Positions 35,217 through 44,535 of a DNA stretch of 64,000 bases are shown piece by piece. Every line of letters starts with the position of its first letter. The first letter of the stretch is position 1. The DNA comes from UBA2589 sp965223235 (GTDB taxonomy: Bacteria > Gemmatimonadota > Gemmatimonadetes > Longimicrobiales > Gaopeijiaceae). Made by a program: the position numbers and the translations under genes. The DNA lies in contig CBDCVV010000021.1 of NCBI GenBank assembly GCA_965223235.1, positions 1 through 64,000 on the forward strand. The letters are read 5' to 3'. The notes beneath the pieces are model-generated. The model did no database searches and was not told the origin of the DNA. It saw only the letters and a list, made by a program, of their open reading frames with translations.

Positions 35217-37673
35217 TCAACGCCGGTCCTCCTCCAATACCCCATCTACGAAGACCATTTGGGGAAGCACACGATAGTCGAAGGGATGTCCTTCCAAGAC
35301 GACGAAGTCCGCGTCCTTCCCGACCTCGATGCTGCCCAACCGATCCGCGACGCCGCCCATCTCGGCCGCATAGAGCGTCGCCATGCGGAGCGCTTCCATC
35401 TCCGAGACTCCATTCCGGAAGGCCCACGCCGAGTTGAGGATCGGCTCTCCCCCGAGTCGCCCGATCGGGGAGGCGCGTCGCGAGGCGCCCGGGCCGAAGA
35501 ACGCCACTTTGACCCCAGCACGGCTCAAGATCGCAGGCCCATCGACGCGCCATCCGTCTCCCCCACCCCGGATATCGGAGGCCGCGGCCCCGGAGTTCCC
35601 GAGAATTACGCCTACGTTGGCGGAAGCGAGCTCGTCGGCGACCTGATGGGCCTCGACCCCGCCCGTGATGATGAGCCTTACCCCGTGCTCGTCGGCGATC
35701 CGCATCGCCTCGCGAATCTCGCCGACCCGATCGGCGTGGATGATGACCGGAACCTCACCGTCGAGCACGGGGAGGAGAGCCTCGAGGCGGGGATCGTGGT
35801 CTCGCGCCTCACGCGCCGCCCGATACTGATCCGCCTCGCGGAGCACGTCGCGGATCATGACGGAGGCTTCGGCCAGGGAGAGGGCCTCCCCATCAGGTCC
35901 GGCCCACTGCCTCCGGGCCGCGCCGGTGAGCGACATCACCATGCTGCTCGGTTCTCGCGCCACCATCTCCTCGAAGTCCAACCCCGGTGTCTTTACCACA
36001 ACCCCGTTGCCGCCGACCAGGTTTAGCGTTCCGGGCGTCACCTGGATCGCAGTCACGCCGACGCTGGTGTTGACGCGGTACGTGGGGAACCACGGATCGA
36101 CGCCGTAGAGCGCGTTCATCTCAGGGACAATGGGCTCAGTCAGCTCGTCGTTTTGGACCTGCCACTTGAGGTCACCGATCCAGTCGTTCGCAAATGCGCG
36201 CGCGATGATCGTACCCGGCATCACGACCCGCCCCCCGATGTCGAGGGTCGGGATCCCCGTGGGTGGCACCCCGCCCGCTTCGACACGGGTGAAGCGCCCG
36301 TCTTCGATGACGAGCGTGGCGTTCTCGATGACCCCGGAGCTCATCGTGAAGACGTGGGCGCCGGTGATCGCGAATCGCCCTCCTGTGGGGCCGATGTCAC
36401 CCCGGATCGACTGAAATGGCCCGATCGGAGTCGGGGCTGGCACGTTCGTGACATCGTTCCGCTGATACTCCAACTCACCGTCGACGAAGACACGCTCGAT
36501 ACGATCCGCCGTGAGGTCCAAGAAGTGGCCGTCGAGCAGAACGAGGTCGGCGTCCTTCCCCGGCTCGATACTCCCGATCCGATCGTCGAGCATCATCGCC
36601 CGGGCCCCGTTGATCGTCATGACCTCGAGAGCCTGTTGGTCCGTCAGTCCGTGACGAGCCAAGAAGGCCCCGTATTCACGGAAGTCCTTGAAGTGCTGGT
36701 TGGACATATCTGTCTGGATGCTTGCCGGAACTCCCGCGTCCAGAAGCACCTCGAGGAGATTGATCGGCTCCGGATCGTTGTAGTACTGCACGATCATCAT
36801 CGGCCCGATCACGGGGATGATCTCGGTCCCCTCCAATAGCTCGATCATCGGGAAGACTTCTTCGGCATGGGCGAGCGCCAGTCGATCGATGAAGCCGTAC
36901 TTCCGAGCGAGGCGCATGACCATCATCGTCTCGCTAGGATAGTGGGAGTGAGCGTGAACCATCACTTCGCCCCGGAGCACTGGGAGGAGAGCCTCGAGAC
37001 GCTCGTCACGAGTGAACGAGCCTGCGGCTTCTCCGTCCGGGGCGCCTTCACGCGACTCCATGTACTCGACCGCACGGCGGAAGTAGTCGTCGGCGGTGGC
37101 GTACCATCCCATGACGGTCTGCGGGGTCGCCCCTTCCCGCAGATTGATAAGAGGCCGTACTGCCATCTTGAGGTCGACATACGGCTTGAGGATCATGTCC
37201 GGGCCGGGTGAGCTCTTCATCTTGAGCGCCACGGACTGACCGCTCGAGATGATTCCACTGCCCGAGCGGGTAATGACCGAGGTCACCCCGCCGGATAGGG
37301 CGACCTGAATCATCGGGTCGTGAAGGTCGAGGTTGTCGACCGCCTTCCACTCGGGCGTGAAGGGACCCGGAATCCGGGCGCGACTCGACCGGTCGAGCGC
37401 GAGATGGGCGTGCGCGTCGATCATCCCGGGGATCACGACCTCTGCCGTGTATTCAACGGCCCCTGCAGGAGCAGCGACCGACGCGCCGACCTCCTGGATG
37501 ATCCCATCGCGGATCAGGATCTCCCCGTTTCGGATCGTCCCTCCGGTGACGGTATGGATCTCGCCGGCCCGGATGACTACGGCTCGGGACTGTGCATGAG
37601 TGGCAGGGGGTGCGCTCGCGGTCGCGATGCACGCGACCGTGGCGCCAAGACGGAACGTCCGTGGAATGGTCAT
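35217..37673 (-). CDS. Tandem amidohydrolase fusion with a degenerate second half
   Basis: The start at ATG 37673 gives a signal peptide (LGATVACIATASA) and 818 residues, twice the normal size. The first domain has the metal motif DAHAHL near residues 84-89, VHAHSH, ALAHAEE and an Asp in QTDMSN. From about residue 430 a second amidohydrolase copy begins with GAHVFTMSSG. Where the HxH motif should be it has PGTIIARAFAND, so both metal histidines are lost. Later motifs remain partly (IIHADRVGE, ITGGVEAHQV). The second half may be structural or regulatory. It heads the two-gene operon with 33665-35206. Confidence 0.85.
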   Translation of the reverse strand: MTIPRTFRLGATVACIATASAPPATHAQSRAVVIRAGEIHTVTGGTIRNGEILIRDGIIQEVGASVAAPAGAVEYTAEVVIPGMIDAHAHLALDRSSRARIPGPFTPEWKAVDNLDLHDPMIQVALSGGVTSVITRSGSGIISSGQSVALKMKSSPGPDMILKPYVDLKMAVRPLINLREGATPQTVMGWYATADDYFRRAVEYMESREGAPDGEAAGSFTRDERLEALLPVLRGEVMVHAHSHYPSETMMVMRLARKYGFIDRLALAHAEEVFPMIELLEGTEIIPVIGPMMIVQYYNDPEPINLLEVLLDAGVPASIQTDMSNQHFKDFREYGAFLARHGLTDQQALEVMTINGARAMMLDDRIGSIEPGKDADLVLLDGHFLDLTADRIERVFVDGELEYQRNDVTNVPAPTPIGPFQSIRGDIGPTGGRFAITGAHVFTMSSGVIENATLVIEDGRFTRVEAGGVPPTGIPTLDIGGRVVMPGTIIARAFANDWIGDLKWQVQNDELTEPIVPEMNALYGVDPWFPTYRVNTSVGVTAIQVTPGTLNLVGGNGVVVKTPGLDFEEMVAREPSSMVMSLTGAARRQWAGPDGEALSLAEASVMIRDVLREADQYRAAREARDHDPRLEALLPVLDGEVPVIIHADRVGEIREAMRIADEHGVRLIITGGVEAHQVADELASANVGVILGNSGAAASDIRGGGDGWRVDGPAILSRAGVKVAFFGPGASRRASPIGRLGGEPILNSAWAFRNGVSEMEALRMATLYAAEMGGVADRLGSIEVGKDADFVVLEGHPFDYRVLPQMVFVDGVLEEDRR

Positions 37674-37734
37674 GAGGCCAAGATGTCCGGCGGCCCCGGG
37701 ATTCGCGAGGGAGGCCAGGCTGCCGGAGAACGCG

Positions 37735-39552
37735 CTATCCGCCGGGGTCGGCCAGCTCCGACCAGCGCTCGAACGCCACTTCGATCTCCTCCTCCAACTC
37801 CTTCGCCCGTCGCGCGAGGGCCGCCGCCGCCGCAGCGTCACGACTGTAGGAGTCGGGGTCCGCGAGCTGTTCATGCGCGCCAGCGAGCTCCCGTTCCAGT
37901 TCTTCGATGCGGCCGGGCAGCGTCTTCAGTTCACGCTGGTCATTATACGTGAGCTTCTTCTTGGAAGGTGTTGTGGTCCTGCTGGTTCGACCCTTCCGAG
38001 TAGCACTCTTGTGGGCGGATTCAGGCCTCGCCGTCGACCTCGTCGAGTCGTTTCGGTCCGCAACCCGCTTCCAGTCCGAATAGCCCCCGGCGAAGTCACG
38101 GATCCGGCCCTTCCCCTCGAATACGAGGGTGCTGGTGCAAAGGTTATCGAGAAGGGCTCGGTCGTGGCTCACAACGAGCACGGTCCCCGGGAACTCGACC
38201 AGCCGAGCCTCGAGCAGCTCGAGCGTCTCGGCGTCCAAATCGTTCGTCGGCTCATCGAGAACGAGCACGTTCGCCGGACGGGTGAAGAGACGAGCCAGAA
38301 GGAGGCGATTGCGTTCCCCCCCCGAAAGCGAACGCACCGGCTGCCTGGCCCGTTCCGGCGAGAAGAGGAAATCACGGAGATACCCCACGACATGTCGTGC
38401 CTCACCGTCGATCTCGACATGATCGCTCCCTGAACCGATCGCTTCGACCACCGTCTCGGCTTCGTCGAGCTGCTCTCGATGTTGGTCGAAGTACTGCACT
38501 TGGAGCGACGTGCCGTGTTCGACGCTGCCGGCGCTCGGAGTGATGTGGCCGAGCAGGAGTTGGATCAGCGTCGTCTTGCCTACCCCGTTCGGTCCGATGA
38601 TCCCGATCTTGTCACCCCGGGTGATGGTGGTCGAGAAGTCGCGTATCAAGGGCGTCGGTCCTTCGCCCTCGTCACCTTCGTACCTGAACGAGACCCCTTT
38701 GGCTACGATGACCCGGGTCCCGGAGCGACTCGCGGCCTGGACGTTGATCTTGACGTTCCCGACCCGTTCACGCCGTTCCCGCCGCTCCTTCCGCATTGCC
38801 TGCAATGCGCGGACCCGCCCTTCATTCCTCGTCCGCCTCGCTTTGATCCCGCGCCGAATCCACGCTTCTTCTTCCGACAGCTTCCGGTCGAAGTCGGCCC
38901 AACGCTTCTCTTCGCTGCGGAGGTGGGCTTCTTTCCGCTCGAGGTACGTCGTGTAGCCACACGACCACGACGTCAGTTGCCCGCGGTCGAGTTCGACGAT
39001 GCGCGTCGCGATGGTCCTCAGGAAGGTGCGGTCGTGGGTCACGAAGAGGAGGCTTCCGCCGAAGCGTCGTAAGAAGTCTTCGAGCCACTCGACGCCCGCA
39101 ATGTCGAGATGGTTCGTCGGCTCGTCGAGAAGAAGGAGGTCGGGTTCCCCGACGAGAGCCCTTCCGAGCAAGGCCCGTCGCTTCTGACCTCCGGAGAGGG
39201 TCTCAAAGCGCGCGCCGGCGTCGAGATCCATCAGGGAGAGTTGCCGCTGCACGGCGTGATGGCTCGCGTCGTTCCCTAGCGCACCGCTGGCGACGACCTC
39301 GTCGACGAGATCTGGGAGCCCGGTGGGGACCTCTTGCGGCAAGATCGCCACTCGCGCCCCCGACTCGAGCACGACGCGGCCGTGGTCGGGTACGACGGAC
39401 CCAGCCAAGATCCCGAGAAGGGTCGATTTGCCCTCACCGTTTCGTCCCACGAGACCGACACGATCACCCCGTTCGATCTGAACGGTCGCGTCGTCCAACA
39501 ACGGCCGCCCACCAAAGGCGATCGTCAGATTCTGGGCGCTAACCAGAGACAC
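37735..39552 (-). CDS. ABC-F family ATPase (Uup/EttA-type)
   Basis: The 605-residue protein has two nucleotide-binding domains: Walker A GRNGEGKST and LSGGQKRR in the first, GPNGVGKTT and LSGGERNR in the second, each with DEPTNHLD or DEPTNDLD. Between them is a charged coiled-coil linker. After the second domain is a basic tail with a coiled coil, as in Uup. No membrane segments are present. ABC-F proteins act on the ribosome in translation control or antibiotic protection. Uup-type members also affect DNA transactions. It is divergent from the helical hypothetical gene at 39668. Confidence 0.93.
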   Translation of the reverse strand: MSLVSAQNLTIAFGGRPLLDDATVQIERGDRVGLVGRNGEGKSTLLGILAGSVVPDHGRVVLESGARVAILPQEVPTGLPDLVDEVVASGALGNDASHHAVQRQLSLMDLDAGARFETLSGGQKRRALLGRALVGEPDLLLLDEPTNHLDIAGVEWLEDFLRRFGGSLLFVTHDRTFLRTIATRIVELDRGQLTSWSCGYTTYLERKEAHLRSEEKRWADFDRKLSEEEAWIRRGIKARRTRNEGRVRALQAMRKERRERRERVGNVKINVQAASRSGTRVIVAKGVSFRYEGDEGEGPTPLIRDFSTTITRGDKIGIIGPNGVGKTTLIQLLLGHITPSAGSVEHGTSLQVQYFDQHREQLDEAETVVEAIGSGSDHVEIDGEARHVVGYLRDFLFSPERARQPVRSLSGGERNRLLLARLFTRPANVLVLDEPTNDLDAETLELLEARLVEFPGTVLVVSHDRALLDNLCTSTLVFEGKGRIRDFAGGYSDWKRVADRNDSTRSTARPESAHKSATRKGRTSRTTTPSKKKLTYNDQRELKTLPGRIEELERELAGAHEQLADPDSYSRDAAAAAALARRAKELEEEIEVAFERWSELADPGG

Positions 39553-39667
39553 GGTGGGTCCGGGGGTTCAAAGGGGGGCGCGATTTCGCGCATCAGAAGG
39601 TAGCGATCCGCTCGCACGACACCGCAGCCGTGCTGGACACACCGGCCGCTTGGATCGAGCGTATGGC

Positions 39668-40582
39668 ATGGCTCCCACGAAGGACACGACCCGCTCGAGC
39701 ACTCCCGCGCCTCCCCTCACCACCGACGAGTGGCGGGCCCGGGCCGCCGCGCATCGAGAGCGAGCGCGGCGATGGACGCTTCCCTACAAAGAGCGACGTT
39801 CCCGTCACGAGAAGCATCCCGTCCACGACTTCCTCTTCCAATACTACATGTACTCGCCCGGGAAGCTCGAAGCATGGCATCCCGACGCATCCGAGTCCCT
39901 CGAGGATTCGCCCGAAGCGCGAACCCGCTTCAGCTCACCGCACTATTCTGCCGCTCGCGGAGTCATCCGACGTGACCCCGGGGCTCTGACGGACCACGAG
40001 AGGGCTCGACTCGGCGAAGTCGTGCACGTGTTGAGCGCTACGCAGAGACGCGCGCCCAACTTCGGGTGCTACGGTGTGCACGAGTGGGCGATGGTGTACG
40101 GAGGTCGCGACGTGCGGCACGCAGAGATCGCTCCGCTTCGACTACCTCAGAGCGAAGTCGATCACTTCGTCGAGAGTCGGCCCGTGGCGTGCAGTCACTT
40201 CGATGCATTCCGCTTCTTCTCGGACGACGCCAAGCCCATGAACCGGATCCAACTCGAGTGGTCGACCCGTCACGAGATGGAGCAGCCAGGGTGCATCCAC
40301 GCCAACATGGACGTGTACCGATGGGCGTACACCGCGATGCCCTGGGTGGGCAGCGACATCCTCATGCGTTGCTTCGAGCTCGCCGCCGAGATTCGAGTGC
40401 TCGACATGCGGGCCAGCCCGTACGACCTCAGCGAGTTGGGTTTCGAAGCCGTGCGCGTCGAAACGGACACGGGACGCCGAGAGTACCAACGCCTGCAGCG
40501 GCACTACAGTGAGCAAGCTTCGGCGCGGCGGGCAGAGCTGATTCGGGAGGTAGAAGGCGTGCTCGAGGGGGCGACTAGTTAG
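39668..40582 (+). CDS. Conserved helical protein, annotated elsewhere as 3-methyladenine glycosylase-like
   Basis: The start at ATG 39668 gives 304 residues; upstream in-frame sequence is a shadow of the ABC-F leader. The N-terminus, WRARAAAHRERARRWTLPY, then EKHPVHDFLFQYY and LEAWHP, is like an actinobacterial family often labelled 3-methyladenine DNA glycosylase. I see no convincing helix-hairpin-helix or glycosylase catalytic motif, so that label is doubtful. The protein is soluble, and C-terminal cysteines are few. Its stop overlaps the convergent kinase gene by eight bases. Confidence 0.65.
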   Translation: MAPTKDTTRSSTPAPPLTTDEWRARAAAHRERARRWTLPYKERRSRHEKHPVHDFLFQYYMYSPGKLEAWHPDASESLEDSPEARTRFSSPHYSAARGVIRRDPGALTDHERARLGEVVHVLSATQRRAPNFGCYGVHEWAMVYGGRDVRHAEIAPLRLPQSEVDHFVESRPVACSHFDAFRFFSDDAKPMNRIQLEWSTRHEMEQPGCIHANMDVYRWAYTAMPWVGSDILMRCFELAAEIRVLDMRASPYDLSELGFEAVRVETDTGRREYQRLQRHYSEQASARRAELIREVEGVLEGATS

Positions 40583-43280
40583 GCAGCAACTGCGCCAGTC
40601 GTTCCGAAAAGCTCGGTACCAAGATCAGCTCCCGCGTAGCACGCTGGCTGCTAAACCCATCACTGTTCGCCAACGCCAGGAAGCGCCCGTCATCAGGGTG
40701 CTGCCCGTACCACCCGTTCGCCGAGGGCTGAGCAACGAAGGGGAAATTGGCCGTGACCTGCCCAGGCGGCCGGGGCCAAGACATCACCGAGTTGAACTCC
40801 GTCACCCGAAACGAGGGTGCGGTCTGGACTCGAGCCGACACCAGCGAATCGAGCCTGGCTAAGAAAATCTCGCTGCCGTCCCGGCTCCATCGAGGGCAGC
40901 ATGCCCCTTCACCCGGATCGAACGTCCAAACGCCTCCTTCGACCTCCGGGAAGCGTCGCACAACGACCTGTCGACTGCCGGATTCGTCCGACGTGTATGC
41001 GAGCCATTCACCGTCCGGCGAGAAGACCGGGGACTCCTCATGGATGTCGGGGTGAGCCGCAAAGGGCGTTACAGCAGTGTCGAGGCCGGGTCGGATCGCG
41101 AAGATGTCACGACTGGTCGGTGCAGATGTTCGAAACACGAGCCACTCTCCGGCAGGGCTGGGCAAGATCTCAACAATGCCCCGGTCGGTCTCCAGCACGG
41201 TCCTAGGATCGCCGCGACCATCGGCGGGAGCGACCATGATGTCGCTAGGAAACCCATCCGCCTCACGCGTCGAGGCGAACAACACGCTGTCCCCGTTTGC
41301 GGTGAAGACGGGACTTCGGTGGTCACCCGGTAGGCCCGCCAGCTGAACGACGCTTCCGTCGTCAAGGTCACGGACGAGAATGCTTCCCATCCGGTCCGCC
41401 TCGTCCTCAACCCTGAAGGCAACGCGCCGTCCGTCGGGAGACAAGCTCCAACTCGCCTGGTTCGCGTCCCCCGCACGGAACGTCGAGCCCGGATCCGGTG
41501 GGTAGACCGTCCCGTCCCGGTGGACCCATACGAACTGCGCCAACGCGCCTTGAGCCTGGTCCTGCCAGTAGAGCAACGAGCCGTCATCGGCCAGGACGTA
41601 CTTGGCCTCGACCGCCGTAGTTGCCACGTCGTCCACAATGGGGACCGGAACAGAGATCAGTTCGAGGCGGCGCGAGTCAAAGGGCGCGGCCATGAGCTGC
41701 CCTTGCGGCGACGCGAAGACGAGGTGTCCCGACTCCGTGTAGTACGAGCGCATGCCCTCGGCTAGAGTCGATCGTTCGCCAGTCGCCAAGGTGATCACTG
41801 CGACGACCGTCGAGTCTCCTTCGATCGTAACAACACCGGCGTCACCGCCCGGAAGCAGGTGGAAATACGTGTGCCCCACCTCGCCGGCGAGCAGCTGGGT
41901 CACCTCCTCGACCGCCCCCCCGATCGCGGGCACCCTCCTGATGTTTCGGGGCTCGGCGCCCTGGAAGTAGATGAAGCCGTCATCGCCCCACCGGCCACAG
42001 CAGCGCGAGTCGCTCGATAACGTCCGGGTCACACCCCCCTCTAGAGAGGAGACCCGGAGCGTCCCATCGCCGTTGTCGAAGTACATGACTTCACGGCCGT
42101 CCGGAGAAACGACCGGATCGATGGGCCACCCCTCGACCCCCTCGACCACCGAGCGCGTGCCGCTCCTGAAGTCCCATAGCCAGAGCCGCTCACGCAATGC
42201 CTCGTCCGGGTACACCAGCACAGCGAACGATGCGTCCGGTGCTAGGCCGATCCACTCGCGAGACGGAAGCTCCGGCGGCACGTGAAGAGCGTACTGTAGA
42301 CTCGGAGTCGGAGACGTGGGCGTCCTTCGCATGTTCATCATGCCGAGCGCCAGAATCGCGGCTAAAGCTGCGAGCCCGATCGCGGCGGCTCGCCAATAGC
42401 CCGGTGCCGCAGGAGCCACATCCGCGACCTCCTGCCCCCACCGAAACGATGGGTCGCCAAGCGCCCGTCGGAACTCACCCGCAGAAGAGAACCGATCGCC
42501 AGGCACCTTCTCGAGCGAGCGAGCGACAGCTCCCTCGACATGCTCAGGTACGGATCCTCTATGCCCACGCACACGATCCGCTGCGCCCGTAACGATTCGA
42601 CCCAAGACGGCCTGGGCCGTGCTTCCGGTGAATGGAGGGGCACCTACGAGCGTCTCGTACAACACGCATCCCAGCGAGTAGATGTCCGCCGGCGGCCCCA
42701 CCACTTGGTCACCGGTCGCCTGTTCGGGACTCATGTAGTACGGAGTGCCCAGGCTCAATCCGGTCTCCGTCAGCCGGGCACCCCCTGCTTCGCGGACTGC
42801 GAGCGCGATCCCGAAGTCGGCCACCACCGGGTTGCCATCGAGGAGCAAGATGTTTGCGGGCTTGATGTCGCGGTGCACGACCCCTTGGCGATGCGCAAAG
42901 CTCAGGGCCTCCGCAACGCCCTCCGCAATCCGAGTCGCGTCGTCGACCGGGAGCTGCTTCTCTCGGTTGAGGCGATCACGGAGCGACTCACCCTCCACAT
43001 ACGGCATGACGTAGAAGAGTAGCCCGTCGGCCTCGCCTGAGTCGTAGAGCGGGAGGATGTGCGGGTGTTGCAGGTTCGCGGTCGTTTTGATCTCGGCGAG
43101 GAATCGCTCTGCTCCGACGACCGCGGCAAGCTCGGGCTTTAGGACCTTGAGGGCGACCTTGCGGTCGTGCTTCCGGTCCGTGGCGAGGTAGACGAGCGCC
43201 ATCCCGCCCTCACCGAGCTGGCGCTCGATCTCGTACCGCCCTTCGAGCGCTTCATTAAGGCGCTTGATCAGGTCGAGCAC
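40575..43280 (-). CDS. Hanks-type serine/threonine kinase with TolB-like beta-propeller
   Basis: The 901-residue protein has an N-terminal kinase domain with GEGGMALVY, VALKVLK, catalytic HRDIKPAN near residue 137, VADFGIAL and GTPYYMSPEQ. A membrane helix lies near residues 295-313. The extracytoplasmic half is made of repeated TolB/WD40-like blades (SPDGRRVAFRVEDEADR, FSPDGEWLAYTSDESG). The propeller probably senses a surface ligand and relays to the kinase. All catalytic residues looked for are present. It shares architecture, but not its sensor, with the TPR kinase at 11469. Confidence 0.93.
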   Translation of the reverse strand: MLDLIKRLNEALEGRYEIERQLGEGGMALVYLATDRKHDRKVALKVLKPELAAVVGAERFLAEIKTTANLQHPHILPLYDSGEADGLLFYVMPYVEGESLRDRLNREKQLPVDDATRIAEGVAEALSFAHRQGVVHRDIKPANILLLDGNPVVADFGIALAVREAGGARLTETGLSLGTPYYMSPEQATGDQVVGPPADIYSLGCVLYETLVGAPPFTGSTAQAVLGRIVTGAADRVRGHRGSVPEHVEGAVARSLEKVPGDRFSSAGEFRRALGDPSFRWGQEVADVAPAAPGYWRAAAIGLAALAAILALGMMNMRRTPTSPTPSLQYALHVPPELPSREWIGLAPDASFAVLVYPDEALRERLWLWDFRSGTRSVVEGVEGWPIDPVVSPDGREVMYFDNGDGTLRVSSLEGGVTRTLSSDSRCCGRWGDDGFIYFQGAEPRNIRRVPAIGGAVEEVTQLLAGEVGHTYFHLLPGGDAGVVTIEGDSTVVAVITLATGERSTLAEGMRSYYTESGHLVFASPQGQLMAAPFDSRRLELISVPVPIVDDVATTAVEAKYVLADDGSLLYWQDQAQGALAQFVWVHRDGTVYPPDPGSTFRAGDANQASWSLSPDGRRVAFRVEDEADRMGSILVRDLDDGSVVQLAGLPGDHRSPVFTANGDSVLFASTREADGFPSDIMVAPADGRGDPRTVLETDRGIVEILPSPAGEWLVFRTSAPTSRDIFAIRPGLDTAVTPFAAHPDIHEESPVFSPDGEWLAYTSDESGSRQVVVRRFPEVEGGVWTFDPGEGACCPRWSRDGSEIFLARLDSLVSARVQTAPSFRVTEFNSVMSWPRPPGQVTANFPFVAQPSANGWYGQHPDDGRFLALANSDGFSSQRATRELILVPSFSERLAQLLPN

Positions 43281-43376
43281 GCAGCCTCTAGAATATCCTC
43301 AAGGAGTTCCGACAATCTGCGCAACGAGCGGCTCCCGAACGGAGGGGCAGCGAGAATGGTTGGCGGAGAATAGTGC

Positions 43377-43406
43377 GAGCGTAAGATACTTGGCCATGCT
43401 ACGCTC
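43377..43406. repeat. Inverted repeat upstream of the propeller kinase
   Basis: GAGCGTA (43377-43383) and TACGCTC (43400-43406) form a 7-bp inverted repeat spaced by 16 bases, in the 152-base gap before the kinase. It may be an operator. No factor is suggested. Confidence 0.35.
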
Positions 43407-43432
43407 GGACCAACCGCTCCGACCCTTGCGCG

Positions 43433-44533
43433 TTAACGCCCCCCGCTCACCCACTCGGCGATCGCCCGTTCCATCGCACCGGGTGCTGGACTCCCCGTAT
43501 TCGAGAGGATCACGATGTCTAGGTCGCGATCCGGATCGTGGCTCATCACGGTAGAGAACCCGTTGATCCCCCCCGTGTGCCGGGTCGCACGACCCGCCTC
43601 AGCCGAGACGACTCCAAGACCGAAGCCGTACCCCGTCTCCGTGCCATCATTAAGAACGGCCGGAGTCGTCATCGCTCGGTAACTCGCCTCTTCGACGACT
43701 GTCCCCGAGCGTAGGGCACTCGTCCAACGGAGGAGGTCCGGGACGGTGGAACACATCGCGCCCGCAGCGCCCGGTGTGTTCATCGAGATCGGTCGGTCGT
43801 TCACGAGCGCCCCGTTCGACTGCTCGTAGCCGGCGGCCCGCCCCGGAATGATCGTGGGTTCGTGGCAGTACGAGGTACGGGTCAGCCCCAACGGATCCAA
43901 GATCTCCGTCTTGAGATACGCCTCGAAGCTCATGTCGGTCACCGCCTCGATCACCATGCCCAGGAGGTAGTATCCCGAGTTGTTGTACAAGTACTCGGCG
44001 CCGGGTTCGAAGTCGAAGGGTTCGTCTTCGAACAGCGCCCTCATCTCGTCGTGGGTCAGATCGTGGTAGCTGGCCTCGAGCCAGAACTCGTCTCCGAGGC
44101 CGGTGTAACTCTTGATGCCCGAAGTGTGCGTAAGCAGGTGGCGCACCGTGACCTCGCGCCCAGCTAGGTCGTATCCAGGGATGTACGTATCGATCTGCTC
44201 GTCGAGCGCAACCCGTCCTTCCTCGACCAACTTCATGATCAGGGCCGCCGTGAACTGCTTCGTGAGCGACCCGATGCGAAACACGGTCTCGGCGTTGACC
44301 GGGACTTGCTGTTCGACGTCCGCGAATCCGTAGCCCCTCACAAGCAGGAGCTCCGGGCCTCGCACGACACCGATCGCAAAGCCCGCTACAGGGCCCTCGC
44401 CGAGGTGGTGCTCCGCGAGGGAGTCGATCTTCGAAACCAACACTCCGTCGGAAACGGCCTGCCCGGCGACGCACAGGGGTGCGCATACGACCAGGGTCAT
44501 GAGCGCAGCGATGCGCAGCGTTCCGTGCGGCAC
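43433..44533 (-). CDS. Class C beta-lactamase/serine hydrolase family protein, exported
   Basis: The start at GTG 44533 follows GGGAGG at a 5-base spacing and gives a signal peptide and 366 residues. A GTG at 44539 would overlap the previous stop as GTGA. The active motif SxxK is SLTK (Ser89, Lys92), the second motif is YNN within YLYNNSGYY, and a His-Thr-Gly triad is HTGGI. This fits the class C/penicillin-binding/esterase group. Bacterial members include D-aminopeptidases and esterases as well as beta-lactamases. Antibiotic hydrolysis is not shown by the sequence. It follows the TolB-like gene without a gap. Confidence 0.88.
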   Translation of the reverse strand: MPHGTLRIAALMTLVVCAPLCVAGQAVSDGVLVSKIDSLAEHHLGEGPVAGFAIGVVRGPELLLVRGYGFADVEQQVPVNAETVFRIGSLTKQFTAALIMKLVEEGRVALDEQIDTYIPGYDLAGREVTVRHLLTHTSGIKSYTGLGDEFWLEASYHDLTHDEMRALFEDEPFDFEPGAEYLYNNSGYYLLGMVIEAVTDMSFEAYLKTEILDPLGLTRTSYCHEPTIIPGRAAGYEQSNGALVNDRPISMNTPGAAGAMCSTVPDLLRWTSALRSGTVVEEASYRAMTTPAVLNDGTETGYGFGLGVVSAEAGRATRHTGGINGFSTVMSHDPDRDLDIVILSNTGSPAPGAMERAIAEWVSGGR

Positions 44534-44535
44534 GG

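Noticed and set aside
43433..44533. Calling the class C-like protein an antibiotic resistance beta-lactamase
   Set aside because: The motifs fit the broad serine-hydrolase family. Nothing in the sequence shows antibiotic hydrolysis.
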